From the NCBI RefSeq assembly GCF_030679875.1, contig NZ_JAUXSP010000006.1:1-64000 (forward strand): a DNA stretch of 64,000 nucleotides, written 5' to 3'. The DNA comes from Phenylobacterium sp. GTDB lineage: Bacteria > Pseudomonadota > Alphaproteobacteria > Caulobacterales > Caulobacteraceae. The notes beneath the pieces were generated by a model. That model ran no database searches. It was given only the letters and a program-made list of their open reading frames with translations, and was not told where the DNA came from. This document shows, one piece after another, positions 7,892 through 18,190 of this stretch (position 1 is its first letter; the number at the start of each line of letters is the position of its first letter). Both the position numbers and the translations under genes were made by a program.

Positions 7892-8260
7892 CTATTGCTT
7901 CCTGATCGCGGTGACTTCGCCGCCGCCGTTCTCCAGCTTCAGATCAAAGCTCACCTTGTCGCCGGCCGCGACGCCTTGGGTCACGGCGGGGCTCGCCTTG
8001 AAGCCCATGACCATGGCGGGCCAATTGGCCTCCGGGATGGGCGCATGGTCGATGGTCACGGTGCCGGCGGCCTGATCGACAGCCGTCACGGTACCGCTGC
8101 TTTGGATCGCTATGCCATGGGCTGACGTCATGTCCATCTCGTCCATGTTGTGGGCTGGCGCCGGCGCGACCTCGGCCGTCTCAGTATCGGTCTGGCCGCC
8201 GCAGGCCGCCAGGGTCATGGCGAGGCCGAAGGCGGCCGCCATAGTCAGAACGCGCTTCAT
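7892..8260 (-). CDS. cusF: CusF-like periplasmic copper/silver-binding lipoprotein
   Basis: Encodes 122 residues. A lipoprotein signal ends in LAAC with Cys about 20, followed by a His/Met-rich linker ([12 protein letters not shown]) that could bind copper. The CusF domain has the ligand set His, Trp, Met, Met in [17 protein letters not shown], which in CusF holds Cu(I) or Ag(I) with a cation-pi contact from Trp. It should carry metal to the CusCBA pump. It is the last gene of the operon and its ATG overlaps the stop of cusA. A second CusF domain is fused to CusB in the same operon. Confidence 0.92.
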   Translation of the reverse strand: MKRVLTMAAAFGLAMTLAACGGQTDTETAEVAPAPAHNMDEMDMTSAHGIAIQSSGTVTAVDQAAGTVTIDHAPIPEANWPAMVMGFKASPAVTQGVAAGDKVSFDLKLENGGGEVTAIRKQ

Positions 8261-11200
8261 GGGGAATCTCCTTGGGTTGAAGGCTGTTGATGTCGATTGG
8301 CCTGCCGTCGTCGCAGCAGCAGGAAGCCGGCGGGTATGACCAGCATTGAGAGAAGCGGGGCGCTCAGCATGCCGCCGATCATGGGGGCCGCAATCCTGCT
8401 CATCACCTCCGAGCCCGCCCCGTGGCCGATCAGGATCGGGGTGAGCCCTGCAAGGATTACGGCCACCGTCATGGCTTTCGGCCTGACCCGCTGGAGCGCC
8501 CCATCGCGTACTGCGGCGTCCACCTCGGCCCGGGTAGGGTTGGGGCCCCGTTCGGCCAGGGCGTGCTTCAGATAGATCAGCATGACGACACCGAACTCGG
8601 CGGCCACCCCGGCCAAGGCGATGAAGCCGACGCCGGTCGCCACCGACTGGTTGTAGCCCAGCAGGTAGAGCATCCAGACGCCGCCTGTCAGCGCGAATGG
8701 CAGGGTCGCCATGATCAGCGCGGCCTCATCGAAACGCCCGAAAGTGAGGTAGAGCAGGACAAAGATGATGGCGAGCGTCGCAGGCACGACGAGCTTCAGG
8801 CGGGCGGCCGCCCGCTCCAGGTATTCGAATTGGCCTGAATAGGCGATCGACACCCCCGGCGGCAGTTCCACATCCTTTGCGATCGCCTTCTGCAGATCGC
8901 CGACGACGGAACTCAGATCGCGGTCGCGGACGTCCACATAGACCCAGGTCGATAGGCGAGCGTCCTCGGTTTTCAACATGGGCGGACCGTCGGTGATTTC
9001 GATCTGCGCCACCGTGCCAAGGGTGATCTGCTGCCCCGACGACGTGTAGATCGGCAGAGTCCGCAGGCCTTCGAGACTGTCGCGAAGCTCCCGTGGGTAG
9101 CGCACGCTGATGGGGTAGCGGGCTGTCCCTTCCACCGTCTCACCAATGTTCTCGCCGCCGACTGCGCCGGAGACGATGGCCTGCACATCGGTGATGTTCA
9201 GCCCGTAGCGGCCCGCCAGCGCCCGATCGATGTCCACCTGGATATAGCGTCCGCCCGTCAGGCGTTCGGCCAGGGCCGAGCTCACGCCAGGAACGCCCTT
9301 GGCGATCAACTCGACCTCTGCGGCGACCTTGTCGATCTGGGCCAGGTCGGGGCCCGCAACCTTCACGCCGATCGGGCTCTTCACGCCCGTGGCCAGCATG
9401 TCGATACGATTGCGGATGGGTGGGACCCAGACATTGGCCAGGCCGGGAACCTGGACGACGCGATCCAGCTCCTCGACCAGCTTCTCTGGGGTCATGCCGG
9501 CTCGCCACTGGCTGCGCGGTTTGAGCTGGATCGTGGTCTCGAACATCTCCAGAGGCGCCGGGTCGGTGGCGGTCTCCGCCCGTCCGGCCTTACCAAAGAC
9601 GGTCTCCACCTCTGGGACGGTCTTGATGAGGCGGTCAGTCTGCTGCAGCAGTTCGGCCGCCTTGGCTGCGGAGATCCCCGGCAGGGCCGAGGGCATGTAG
9701 AGCAGGGCCCCCTCGTCCATGGGCGGTATGAATTCACCCCCCAACCGGCTCAACGGCCAGGCCGTGGTCGCAAACACCACGAGCGCCAGCAGCAGGACCG
9801 TCCTGGGCTTGCGCAACACCCAGTCGATGGCCGGCCGATAGGCCCGCGTAAGCCCGCGATTGATCGGGTTGGCGTCCTCAGCGGGGATGCGCCCACGGAT
9901 CAGATAGCCCATCAGCACAGGTACGAGCGTGATCGACAGGATCGCCGCCCCGGCCATGGCGTAGCTCTTGGTGAAGGCCAGGGGCGAGAAGAGCCGGCCT
10001 TCCTGAGCCTGCAGCGCAAACACCGGCATGAACGACAGGGTGATGATCACCAGGCTGAGGAACAGGGCGGGCCCGACCTCAACCGCCGCGTCAGTGATCA
10101 GCCGCCAGCGGGTCGTTTCGTCGATGCGACGGTCGGGATGTTTCTTGGCCCAGGCTTCAAGGTGTTTGTGGGCGTTTTCGATCATCACAATCGCCGCATC
10201 GATCATGGCCCCCACGGCGATGGCGATGCCGCCCAGGGACATGATGTTGGCGTTGACCCCCTGCACCCTCATCAGCAGGAAGGCGAAGAGGACCCCCAGG
10301 GGCAGGGTGATGATCGCCACCAGAGCCGATCTGGCGTGCCAGAGGAACAGCAGGCAGACGATGGCGACGACGACGAACTCTTCAATCAGCTTCTGACTGA
10401 GGTTCGCTACGGCGCGGTCGATCAGCTGTGAGCGGTCATAGGTGGTGACCACCTCCACCCCTGGGGGCAGGCTGGGCTTCAAGCTCTCCAGCTTGTCTTT
10501 CACGGCCGCGATGGTCGCCCGGGCGTTTTCACCGGACCTCAGAATGACGACGCCCCCGGCCACTTCCCCCTGGCCGTTGAGTTCGGCGACGCCGCGGCGC
10601 ATCTCCGGCCCGATCTGGACGAAAGCCACATCGCCGAGCCGGATGGGAACGCCCCCGGCCGCGGTGCGCAGGGGGATGGCGCGGAAGTCATCGAGGTCAC
10701 TGAGATAGCCGTCGGCGCGGACCATGTATTCGGCCTCGCCCAGCTCCAGAATTGAGCCGCCCGCCTCCTGATTGGCGCCTTGGATCGCCGCGACCACCTC
10801 CTGGTGGGTGACGCCGTAGCTGGCCAGTTTTACCGGATCGAGCACCACCTGATACTGCCGCACCATGCCGCCAATGCTGGCGACCTCCGAAACCCCTGGC
10901 ACGGTCGTGAGTTCATAGCGGAGGAACCAGTCCTGCAGGCTCCGAAGCTGGGCGAGGTCGTTGCGGCCGCTCCGGTCCACCAGGGCATATTCAAATATCC
11001 AGCCGACGCCGGTGGCGTCCGGCCCCAGAGATGACTCCGCGCCTGCAGGAAGGCGGGCCTGCACCTGATTGAGGTATTCCAGCACCCGCGAGCGGGCCCA
11101 GTACAGGTCTGTGCCGTCTTCGAAGAGGACGTAGACGAAGCTGTCCCCAAAGAAGGAATAGCCGCGGACTGTGCGGGCTCCAGGCACCGACAGCATGGTG

Positions 11201-11412
11201 GTGGTCAAGGGATAGGTGACCTGGTTCTCGACGATCTGCGGGGCCTGGCCGGGATAGGTGGTCCGGATCACCACCTGAACGTCTGACAGGTCGGGCAGGG
11301 CGTCCACCGGCGTGGTCCGTGCGGCCCAGACGCCGGCCACCGTCAGGGCGAGCGCCGCCAGGAGGATGAAGAAGCGACCCCTGACCGAGGCGCGAATGAT
11401 GGCCCCGATCAT
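8257..11412 (-). CDS. cusA: Heavy-metal RND efflux transporter (CusA/CzcA family)
   Basis: Encodes 1051 residues, the normal length for heavy-metal RND pumps. It has the N-terminal membrane helix, two large periplasmic loops and twelve predicted membrane segments. The fourth segment has the family signature [18 protein letters not shown] with its charged residues for proton relay. The early block [19 protein letters not shown] is typical of CusA/CzcA. It exports monovalent copper or silver (inferred from the CusF partners) using the proton gradient. Its start overlaps the end of cusB and its stop overlaps the start of cusF, so the four genes should be translated together. Confidence 0.95.
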   Translation of the reverse strand: MIGAIIRASVRGRFFILLAALALTVAGVWAARTTPVDALPDLSDVQVVIRTTYPGQAPQIVENQVTYPLTTTMLSVPGARTVRGYSFFGDSFVYVLFEDGTDLYWARSRVLEYLNQVQARLPAGAESSLGPDATGVGWIFEYALVDRSGRNDLAQLRSLQDWFLRYELTTVPGVSEVASIGGMVRQYQVVLDPVKLASYGVTHQEVVAAIQGANQEAGGSILELGEAEYMVRADGYLSDLDDFRAIPLRTAAGGVPIRLGDVAFVQIGPEMRRGVAELNGQGEVAGGVVILRSGENARATIAAVKDKLESLKPSLPPGVEVVTTYDRSQLIDRAVANLSQKLIEEFVVVAIVCLLFLWHARSALVAIITLPLGVLFAFLLMRVQGVNANIMSLGGIAIAVGAMIDAAIVMIENAHKHLEAWAKKHPDRRIDETTRWRLITDAAVEVGPALFLSLVIITLSFMPVFALQAQEGRLFSPLAFTKSYAMAGAAILSITLVPVLMGYLIRGRIPAEDANPINRGLTRAYRPAIDWVLRKPRTVLLLALVVFATTAWPLSRLGGEFIPPMDEGALLYMPSALPGISAAKAAELLQQTDRLIKTVPEVETVFGKAGRAETATDPAPLEMFETTIQLKPRSQWRAGMTPEKLVEELDRVVQVPGLANVWVPPIRNRIDMLATGVKSPIGVKVAGPDLAQIDKVAAEVELIAKGVPGVSSALAERLTGGRYIQVDIDRALAGRYGLNITDVQAIVSGAVGGENIGETVEGTARYPISVRYPRELRDSLEGLRTLPIYTSSGQQITLGTVAQIEITDGPPMLKTEDARLSTWVYVDVRDRDLSSVVGDLQKAIAKDVELPPGVSIAYSGQFEYLERAAARLKLVVPATLAIIFVLLYLTFGRFDEAALIMATLPFALTGGVWMLYLLGYNQSVATGVGFIALAGVAAEFGVVMLIYLKHALAERGPNPTRAEVDAAVRDGALQRVRPKAMTVAVILAGLTPILIGHGAGSEVMSRIAAPMIGGMLSAPLLSMLVIPAGFLLLRRRQANRHQQPSTQGDSP

Positions 11413-12890
11413 TGTGCGCCTACCTTGGCCAGATCGCGGACGACCGGACCGGCCGGCGTTTGTTCAAACGTAAAGCTCACGCGGTCGCCGATCTCTGCCT
11501 GGGACGCCTGCCGCGGCGAGGCGAGCTTGAAGGCCATGGTCATGGCAGGCCACTGCAACGCGGGGATGGGCTCATGGGACAGGGTGACCGAGGTCGGCGA
11601 GATCTCCTCGATCCGTCCCTGCGAGCGGTACAGGGTCGGCGCGGCGTCGGCCTGTGCGGCGCCGGTGACCGGCCGGGCCTGAACGCCCGTCAGACTGGCT
11701 TCCGACTCCAGCAGGAACTGCCCCGACGCCACGACCTGCTCGCCGGCGGCGAGTCCCGCCAGGATCTCGGTCTTTCCCTCGGCTTCACGGCCAATCTGGA
11801 CTTCCGCAGGCACAAAGCGGCCACCGTCCTTGGCAAGCATGACAAGGGCGCGCTTGCCGGTCCGGATGACCGCTTCTGAGGGGACCAGCAGGGCCGATCG
11901 GGACTGTCCGTCGAACTCGACCGTAGCAAACATGCCCGGCCGCAGACGACCGTCGCGATTGGCCAGCTCAATGCGTGCGGTCAGGGTGCGGCTGGCCGTG
12001 TCAGCCTGAGGCAGAATAGCAGTGACCTGGCCGCTGAAGGTTTCGCCCGGATAGGCCGCGAGGCTGGCCTGCACGGTTTGACCCACCCGGACCTGAGCGG
12101 ACTGGGCTTCGGGCACGGCGGCGTTCAGCCAGACCCGGGCCAGGCCGTTCACCTCGGCAAGGGTTTGGCCGGCCATCACGGTCATACCGTTGCGCACGGC
12201 GAGCATCTTGATCATGCCGCGGCTGGGCGTGGTCACCGTCACGACGTTGCGAACACGGCCGCTACGTTCGACCGCGTCGATCAGCTCGGACGTCATGCCG
12301 AGCAGGCGCAGACGATTTCGCGCCGCGCTGATCAGGGCTGGATCGCCTGTGCGGACCACCGCAAGGAATTCAGCCTGCGCCCCGGCCCACTCCGGAAAGA
12401 GCAGGTCCGCTAGGGGCGCGCCAGCCGGCGTAACATCAGCCGGCGCCCGGCCATACACCCGCTGGACGAAGCCCGCGGCCTTCGCCTGAATGACCGCTAC
12501 ATCACGGTCATTGAACTCCACCATCCCCGTGGCGGTGAGGCCGCTCGGCAGGGATCCCGTCTCCGCGGTCGCTAGTCGGACCCCGAGGTTCTGAGTGACC
12601 GCCGGGTCGATCTGCACGCCGCCGCCCTCGGCGACCTCGTCGGCGTATTTGGGTACGAGTTGCATGTCCATGAACGGCGACTTGCCAGGCTTGTCGAACC
12701 GCTGCCCCGGCGCCATCGGATCATACCAGTAGAGCACCTCTCGCTCGCCAGCGCTGGCCTGCTCCCCTGCTGGCGCGGGACCGCGGCCGCCGTCAAAGAG
12801 CTGCCCTGCGCCGAAGCCGAGGCCGAGGAGGACCGCAGCGCCAGCGGCGCCCAGGGCGAGCCGCGCCCGGTTGGAGGTCGGAAGGGTCAT
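11409..12890 (-). CDS. cusB: CusB-type membrane fusion protein with a C-terminal CusF domain
   Basis: Encodes 493 residues when started at the ATG at 12890, which forms an ATGA overlap with the stop of the upstream cusC; a longer frame to 13100 is shadow sequence. An N-terminal membrane anchor (about 10-28) is followed by a heavy-metal-binding domain ([14 protein letters not shown] to DMQLVPKY, 52-82), then the lipoyl, hairpin and beta-barrel domains of RND adaptors. The last 73 residues form a complete CusF domain with His, Trp, Met, Met in [17 protein letters not shown]. The fusion tethers a metallochaperone to the adaptor. Confidence 0.93.
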   Translation of the reverse strand: MTLPTSNRARLALGAAGAAVLLGLGFGAGQLFDGGRGPAPAGEQASAGEREVLYWYDPMAPGQRFDKPGKSPFMDMQLVPKYADEVAEGGGVQIDPAVTQNLGVRLATAETGSLPSGLTATGMVEFNDRDVAVIQAKAAGFVQRVYGRAPADVTPAGAPLADLLFPEWAGAQAEFLAVVRTGDPALISAARNRLRLLGMTSELIDAVERSGRVRNVVTVTTPSRGMIKMLAVRNGMTVMAGQTLAEVNGLARVWLNAAVPEAQSAQVRVGQTVQASLAAYPGETFSGQVTAILPQADTASRTLTARIELANRDGRLRPGMFATVEFDGQSRSALLVPSEAVIRTGKRALVMLAKDGGRFVPAEVQIGREAEGKTEILAGLAAGEQVVASGQFLLESEASLTGVQARPVTGAAQADAAPTLYRSQGRIEEISPTSVTLSHEPIPALQWPAMTMAFKLASPRQASQAEIGDRVSFTFEQTPAGPVVRDLAKVGAQ

Positions 12891-14113
12891 GGGTTGTCGC
12901 TCCCATAGGTGAGCAGGATGCGAGCGCCGTCGCGGGCGACCAGCGCCTCGCGGTCCAACGCGGCGAGCTTGGTGTCGGCGAGGTCGGTGAAGGCCTCGAC
13001 AAGGTCGGAATAGTCGGCGCGGCCCGCCGCGTAGCTGGAGGTCTCCAACTGCGCCACTTGCTCGGCGATGGGGACCAGCACGTCGGTTGCGCGGCGCCAC
13101 TGTTCATGATTGGCCGCGTAGGCGGCCAGGTCGGCCTCAAGCAATGCGGCAAGTTCGCGCCGCATGTCGGCCTCCAGTAGTCGGGCGCGGCTGGCCTGGG
13201 CGGTTCGCGCGGCGATCATGGGATCTTGGCGCTGATTGGCGAACAGCGGCAGGCTGACCGTGACGGCGGCTGAGACCATGTCTCCAAACATCGGGTCACG
13301 ACGACCGTACATGACCTCAAGACCCCAGTCCGGGCGGCGGGCGGCGCGGGCCCCTGCCACCTCAGCTGCGGCGCGCTGCGTCGCTGCCGAAAGAACCTGC
13401 AGCGCCGGATGGTCGGCAATCCTTGCCCGTAGGTCCGCGGGCGTGATCTCCACGTGTGGCGGCGCTCCGGCGGTCTTCGGGTGCAAGGCGCCTGTCCAGC
13501 GGGTGAGGTTGGCGCGGGCCTGGGCGACGTCGGCCGCCAGCTGGCTGCGTCGGTTGTCAAATTCCGCCTCGAGCCGGGCCGGTTCAAGGCCTGCCGCCGG
13601 CCGCGCCGATCCGGCCTCGACCCCCGCTGGCACGCCTTCCCAGAGCGGGCTCAAACCCTCAACGAGCTGGTCGAGCACCGCGAGCCGGCGCTCGGCATAA
13701 GCCAGGTCAATCCAGGCGAGCGCGGTGGCGACCCGCACCTCCCGCCGCTGCAGGTCTGTGTCAGCCATCGCCATCTGGGTTTCGGCCTGGGCTGTTGCGG
13801 CAGCGGCCCGGCGGCGTGCGGCGTTTGGGATATCCTGCATCAGGCCGACCCGAGCCATGGTCATTTCGGCGGCGTCCCAGCGACCGGCGTAGGGGCCAGA
13901 GACCGGGATGTTCTCCATCCCAAGGGACAGCTTTGGATCGGGCAACCGCCCCGCCGCCCGCTCGGCGGCGCGCGCCGCCTCAACCTGGAGGGCGCTCGCC
14001 TGAAGGGTGGGCGCGGCGCTCTCGGCGAGTAGCAGGGCGGCGTCATAGGTGAGGGGGTCTGCCTGAGCGGTGCTGGCGAGCAGCGCTGCGGCCAGGGGAA
14101 TCCACGTTCGCAT
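12887..14113 (-). CDS. cusC: TolC-like outer membrane efflux protein (CusC)
   Basis: Encodes 408 residues from the ATG at 14113, where a signal peptide (RTWIPLAAALLASTAQA) begins; the longer frame to 14242 lacks that logic. The body has the two repeated helical halves of outer membrane efflux proteins, with long coiled regions rich in Ala, Glu and Arg. It forms the outer membrane channel of the tripartite copper/silver pump. It is the first pump gene. A small Cys-rich secreted protein (14317-14688) lies upstream on the same strand after 203 bases. Confidence 0.92.
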   Translation of the reverse strand: MRTWIPLAAALLASTAQADPLTYDAALLLAESAAPTLQASALQVEAARAAERAAGRLPDPKLSLGMENIPVSGPYAGRWDAAEMTMARVGLMQDIPNAARRRAAAATAQAETQMAMADTDLQRREVRVATALAWIDLAYAERRLAVLDQLVEGLSPLWEGVPAGVEAGSARPAAGLEPARLEAEFDNRRSQLAADVAQARANLTRWTGALHPKTAGAPPHVEITPADLRARIADHPALQVLSAATQRAAAEVAGARAARRPDWGLEVMYGRRDPMFGDMVSAAVTVSLPLFANQRQDPMIAARTAQASRARLLEADMRRELAALLEADLAAYAANHEQWRRATDVLVPIAEQVAQLETSSYAAGRADYSDLVEAFTDLADTKLAALDREALVARDGARILLTYGSDNP

Positions 14114-14316
14114 TTGATCTCGCTTGGCGGCGCATAGAGCCTCGCGGCCAGCGACCTGGCTACGGGACCGACGCCAGCCGTGGTTCGGCAGGCCCGCAGG
14201 TCTGCCGAGTTGGCGGGGTAAGGGACGAGGGCGACGTCGCAAGGAGCTACAGCCACCAGCCGCGTGCCGTCAGGCGACGACAGGCGAACAGATGTGCTGG
14301 CCTCAGCGTCTGCTGG

Positions 14317-14688
14317 TCAGGCGATGGCTTTAGGGGGGCGCTTCAAGCCGGGCGGCGCAAACGGACGGATACTGTCATCGGTCCGCGGAACAAGCGTGGC
14401 GCGGTCGAGACGCAAAATCGCAAGCCCCGGCGCGCTCAAGAGGGCGACGCTGATTCCGCCCATTGCGATGCAGTCCTGGGCGCAGGCGCCGCGATCATGT
14501 TCGGATGACTGCAGGTTCTCATCGCAGCACGCATGAGCAGCGTCGGCCACTTCCGCAACCGCTGCACCAGCGTCCATCACCATGGCCATGTCGCCATGCT
14601 CGCGCACGCAGCGCATCGACGCAGCCGAGGCTGCAGCCGGACTGAGCATCAGGCCTATGAGGGCCAATGTAACCAACAGGCGCCGCAT
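14317..14688 (-). CDS. Secreted Cys/Met/His-containing protein upstream of the copper operon
   Basis: Encodes 123 residues. A signal peptide (RRLLVTLALIGLMLSPAAASAA) is followed by a short region with five cysteines (CVREHG, ACCDEN, GACAQDC) and several Met and His. Proteins of this plan, ending in a basic 'RPPKA' tail, are frequently found just before cation-efflux operons, where a role in periplasmic copper handling is assumed. The tail may carry a second membrane segment (ISVALLSAPGLAILRL). The metal-binding role is inference. Confidence 0.7.
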   Translation of the reverse strand: MRRLLVTLALIGLMLSPAAASAASMRCVREHGDMAMVMDAGAAVAEVADAAHACCDENLQSSEHDRGACAQDCIAMGGISVALLSAPGLAILRLDRATLVPRTDDSIRPFAPPGLKRPPKAIA

Positions 14689-14970
14689 GATGGACCGAGT
14701 ATGAGCCTAGGGCCGGGGGAAGTCAACGAATTTCACCTCTCTGTGTCGCCGCCGCCATGCCGCCATCTCGTGGATGATCAGGACGCGACGGCGGCATGGG
14801 CATGGATGCTGTCGCTCCTACGAGATGTTGTGATCACCGCAAGAAGGCGAGGACGCCCTGGCCGGCGCGGCCGCGGGCCAGCGACGCAATGTCCTTCGCT
14901 CAGGTTGATAGGGGTGCGGTTAACGGCCCAGCAAGGTCGATAGTGCTCCGCTGCCGAAATCGCTGCCTCA

Positions 14971-15387
14971 TTGGATGACCGGAACGTGCGCGAAGTAGAA
15001 TCACAGCGCCTAGCGGTGCTCCGGGCGATGGGCGTTCTGGATACGCCCCCTGAGGCGATCTTCGATCACATCACCCGGCTGGCTGCGATGACATTCGGGG
15101 TGCCGACGGCCGTTGTTTCGCTGGTGGACGCCGACCGCCAGTGGTTCAAGTCGCGCGTCGGGCTTGATGCGACGGAAACCGGTCGTGATGTGGCCTTCTG
15201 CGACTACGCCATCCGCCAGGAAGGGGTGATGGTGGTGCTGGACGCGACAGCCGATCCTCGATTCTGCAACAATCCATTGGTTACCGGCGCTCTTGGCATC
15301 AGCTTTTACGCGGGGGCTCCCCTCAGGCATGCCGGAGTGGCGATGGCGAGCATCACGAGCATCACGCCAACAAGGCGGGCCAGATGA
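14971..15387 (+). pseudogene. Truncated GAF-domain sensor gene
   Basis: A TTG at 14971 begins a frame with a good GAF domain: ESQRLAVLRAMGVLDTPPEA, then AVVSLVDADRQWFKSRVGLD, FCDYAIRQEG and GISFYAGAPLR. GAF sensors of this type normally continue with 'TPDGHALGTLCVID' and then a kinase or cyclase output domain. Here the match stops abruptly near base 15330, followed by about 20 unrelated residues and a stop. It therefore looks like a fragment cut during DNA rearrangement close to the tRNA-derived attachment site at 15702. The 280 bases before it show no gene. Confidence 0.7.
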
Positions 15388-15701
15388 TGGCGGAGCTTGG
15401 ACACGCGAGACTTGTACTGCGACGCAGCCAGGCTCGCAATCGGTCGCTCAACGACCTGACGTCCCGAAAGGGCAGGGGAGAGACCAACGGCCATGTTCGG
15501 CGGAACGTCCGAGCCGCGGGGGTCTTTCCGCGGCGCCGGTTGTGCTGCGAAGTGGTCACTCTTCGACTCGTTCCGCTTTTTGCCTGGGATCCCCCCGCGG
15601 GGAGCACGCCCTGAGGGGCCTGCGGGTAGCGGAGTAGGTATGCGGATATGTGGCGCTGACTAAGTGGCTGAATCAAAGGTGGAAAATGCCTTAACTTCGA
15701 G
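15388..15701. other. No gene; junction DNA before the attachment repeat
   Basis: No supported gene on either strand. A leftward frame here begins near the attachment site with residues RWWARQDSKLR; this is the antisense translation of a tRNA 3' end and is not a protein. The stretch joins the truncated GAF gene to the island. Confidence 0.5.
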
Positions 15702-15722
15702 TCCTGCCGGGCCCACCAGCGG
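15702..15722 (+). repeat. Left attachment repeat (tRNA 3'-end fragment with CCA)
   Basis: A 21-bp sequence ending GGGCCCACCAGCGG is repeated exactly at 25497-25517. Read with the bases before it (TTCGAGTCCTGCC) it is the T-loop, T-stem and acceptor 3' strand of a tRNA ending in CCA. The rest of a tRNA is absent upstream: no D-arm and no matching T-stem 5' strand. It is therefore a fragment left by integration, not a gene. Confidence 0.88.
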
Positions 15723-15803
15723 TCTTTCAAGGGGCTGATTTGTCTCAAGTCCCTGTCTAGAAACAGCTTCTCAAGTCGGACTGTGACACCTTAGTGTGCC
15801 GAT

Positions 15804-17558
15804 ATGAGTGAGTTCGACGTGGCGAAATATCCTGGTTTGTATCAGCGTGGTGGCGTTTGGTGCGTTCGGAAAGTGGTCCCTGTTGACCTCCGGCACATCG
15901 AAAAGCGACGGCAAGTCAGGCTGAGCTTGAAGACCTCGGACCGCAGAGAGGCGGCCGAGAGGTATCACTTGAAGATGGCGGAGATTGCCGAGGGCTTCAA
16001 AAAGCTCCGCGCCGACCTCCGAGCACAGGGGACGATCAAGACGGCCCTCCAGACTGGTCGCCTTGAGCTCCTGGGGCGGGCTGAAGTGGAGAAGCTCGTC
16101 TTAGAATGGTGGGGCGGTCGCGAGGGCCTGCGCAAGCCGGAGGTCGATGAGTTCACTGACCCGCGTGAGCTCGTAACGTCGATCCAAGAGGAAGCAGCAC
16201 ATCAGGCCGAGCAGATGCGCGAGAGGGGTGACATCGCCGTTCGCATGGCCGATCAACTGCTGGTTGGGGCGGGTGTAGCTGCTTATCCGCGTCGCGTCGG
16301 GACAATGCGAACCGCTTCCCTCGATCCGGCTGTGGATCGCAATACCGAGCAGTACCGCTATCTTTGCGAACTTGTCGGCCGCGCGTTGCGGCAGGAGAGC
16401 ATCTTGGCTAGCGACCATTTGCTTGCCCGGCAGGACGCCGTTCAGGACAGGCTCTTCAATCCGACCGGTGTGAGGCGTGGCGCTGCCGAGGCGCGGACTG
16501 TCAGAGACCTGATCGCAGAGTATCGCAAGGAGCGCGAGGCGTTGCGCGGCAAGGAAAGCACGGCGCGGAAGTACGGCCTCCTGTTCCGTGTGATGGAAGA
16601 GGTCTGGGGAGCGGATATGCCAGTGCAGAGCATTGGCCGTCAGCAGTGTATCGAGGTTCTGAGCTTCCTCCAGCGTCTGCCGCCCAACGCCATGAAGAGG
16701 TTTCCTCGACTGACCCTGACGCAGGCCATCGCACGCGGCGAGGCCAAGGGGCTTGGTGGTCTCGCCAGCAACACGGTGGGCTCATACATGCAGGGCCTTA
16801 CGGCGATCCTCCGGTGGGCGGAGAATGGCGACTGGGGCGTGAAGGTGAACACTCGCGGCCTGGTCGCCACTCGTAAGCCTGAGGTCAAACGGCGGCACTT
16901 CAACCCCGACGAGCTACGGAAACTGTTCGCGGCGCTCGAGACCTTCAGGACGACCGACCCAGCTAAATACTGGGTGCCCGCCCTGGCGGTCTTCACTGGC
17001 GCGCGAGCGGGGGAGATTTGTCAGCTTCGGACAGAGGACATCGTCGATGTCGAGGGGGTCAAGTGTCTCCACATCTCAGAGTTCGACGCGCGGGGCGAGC
17101 GGGTTGCGGACAAGCGGCTGAAGACCGCCGCCAGCGAGCGTTTTGTCCCGCTGCACTCCGCATTGATTGATGCGGGATTTCTGACGTTCGCAGAGGGACA
17201 GGACCCCCGTGGTCGTCTCTTTCCCGACTTGAAGCGGACAACCAAGACCAACTATTCGCACGACTTCTCGAAGTGGTTCGGGCGGTTCATGGAAGGGCTT
17301 GGGATGGACGGGCGAGATTTGGTGTTTCACAGCTTCCGGCACGGCTTCCGCCAAGCCTGCCGCGACGACAAAGTGTCGGAAGAGACGTCGAGGGCACTTG
17401 GTGGCTGGGCGGCGGTCAGTCAAGCGAGCCGCTATGGTGATAGAGGTGCTGTGCCGGTCTTAGCCAGCGCCATACAGCAGCTGACCTTCTGGGGTTTCAG
17501 ACTGCCCACTAGTAGCAGGCTACCACCCGCCAGAAAGCGTGCAAGACCCTCCCGCTGA
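15804..17558 (+). CDS. int: Tyrosine recombinase/integrase of the island
   Basis: Encodes 584 residues. The N-terminal part (YLYQRGGVW-like strand, LSLKTSDRREAAERY) is the DUF6538-type arm-binding region found in alphaproteobacterial island integrases, followed by a long linker and core-binding domain. The catalytic domain has Arg about 401 in FTGARAGEICQL, the H-x-x-R block in FHSFRHGFRQACR near 509-512, and the nucleophile Tyr544 in SRYGDRG. It should cut within the 21-bp repeats and integrate or excise the island. The gene begins just inside the left attachment repeat and reads inward. Confidence 0.93.
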   Translation: MSEFDVAKYPGLYQRGGVWCVRKVVPVDLRHIEKRRQVRLSLKTSDRREAAERYHLKMAEIAEGFKKLRADLRAQGTIKTALQTGRLELLGRAEVEKLVLEWWGGREGLRKPEVDEFTDPRELVTSIQEEAAHQAEQMRERGDIAVRMADQLLVGAGVAAYPRRVGTMRTASLDPAVDRNTEQYRYLCELVGRALRQESILASDHLLARQDAVQDRLFNPTGVRRGAAEARTVRDLIAEYRKEREALRGKESTARKYGLLFRVMEEVWGADMPVQSIGRQQCIEVLSFLQRLPPNAMKRFPRLTLTQAIARGEAKGLGGLASNTVGSYMQGLTAILRWAENGDWGVKVNTRGLVATRKPEVKRRHFNPDELRKLFAALETFRTTDPAKYWVPALAVFTGARAGEICQLRTEDIVDVEGVKCLHISEFDARGERVADKRLKTAASERFVPLHSALIDAGFLTFAEGQDPRGRLFPDLKRTTKTNYSHDFSKWFGRFMEGLGMDGRDLVFHSFRHGFRQACRDDKVSEETSRALGGWAAVSQASRYGDRGAVPVLASAIQQLTFWGFRLPTSSRLPPARKRARPSR

Positions 17559-17617
17559 GCCGTCATGTCTCGACTTCCCCAGCCTTGACCGCTGATCCAT
17601 CTGAAGCGTTGGGAGAT

Positions 17618-17636
17618 TTTGCAACGGCGTTGCAAA
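17618..17636. repeat. Palindrome TTTGCAACGGCGTTGCAAA
   Basis: An 8-3-8 perfect palindrome lies between the convergent integrase and regulator genes. A second GTTGCAA sits at 17702-17708 within CCGGTTGCAACT (17699-17710), and both GGCGTTGCA and CCGGTTGCAACT recur near the right end of the island (25337-25345 and 25347-25358). It could be a terminator-like stem or a protein-binding site shared by both island ends. Confidence 0.55.
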
Positions 17637-17724
17637 CCTAGGTTCAAGGCTGCGGCCTAGTTCGGGGGACGGGGGGTGAGTTCGATCGAATTTGTAACCC
17701 GGTTGCAACTCATGGCCGCTGTGC

Positions 17725-18050
17725 TCAGCGGCCCGGTCGCTTTATCATCAAACTTACCGCCTCCTTGAGCCACGCAAGTTCCTTCGGGACCATGCGCCGT
17801 GCGGCAAGAACCAAACTTTCCACTGCCGGACCATCTGGGCTCGGCGAGGCGAACAACTCCTCCGGGGTGCAGTTCAGAGCCAGGGCTATGGCCTCGACGG
17901 TGTCGAGAAACGGTGTGCCGTCACCGCGCTCGATCGGGCGCACCCACTCATCGCTAACGCGAGCAGCCTCGGCCAGTTGAGCCCGGACATTTTCCGGTGT
18001 GCGCGCAGCGCCTTCACCGTCGCCCCGAGTGTTGCTGCCAATCGGCCCAC
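17725..18050 (-). pseudogene. XRE-family regulator with a frameshift
   Basis: The C-terminal part (AQLAEAARVSDEWVRPIERG, then TPFLDTVEAIALALNCTPEELF) is a clear XRE helix-turn-helix. The N-terminal half of the same domain lies in another frame: GTG at 18050 gives VGRLAATLGATVKALRAHRK then MSGL. The frames switch near 17977-17981; one extra base there would restore a continuous helix-turn-helix. So the gene is broken, or the assembly lacks a base. A GTG at 18063 can start the downstream frame but gives a nonsensical N-terminus. As the candidate repressor of the island, its loss could leave recombination genes unregulated. Confidence 0.65.
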
Positions 18051-18190
18051 GCGCGCCGCCCACGCGGTTCTGACGTGTGGCCTGCGGCAGGGGCGGGAAC
18101 TCCCTGTTGGGCGAGACCCAACTTGTAGTTGGCTCAAGTCCAAGCCTTGGTACTTTCCAAGCCAGGTTTCACGCAAATGGGGGCATATAG

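Noticed and set aside
11409..13100. A longer CusB start at 13100
   Set aside because: The extra residues are antisense-like, Arg/Pro-rich and overlap cusC; the ATGA at 12890 is a better start.
15640..15717. A complete tRNA at the left attachment site
   Set aside because: No D-arm, anticodon arm or matching T-stem 5' strand exists upstream; only the 3' fragment is present.
15730..15745. GGGGCTGATT after the left repeat, like the 5' end of tmRNA
   Set aside because: The acceptor strand CGGGCCC before the CCA does not pair with GGGGCTG, so this is not a permuted tmRNA.
15362..15748. Leftward frame containing WWARQDSKLR
   Set aside because: This is the antisense translation of a tRNA 3' end, a common false gene at integration sites.
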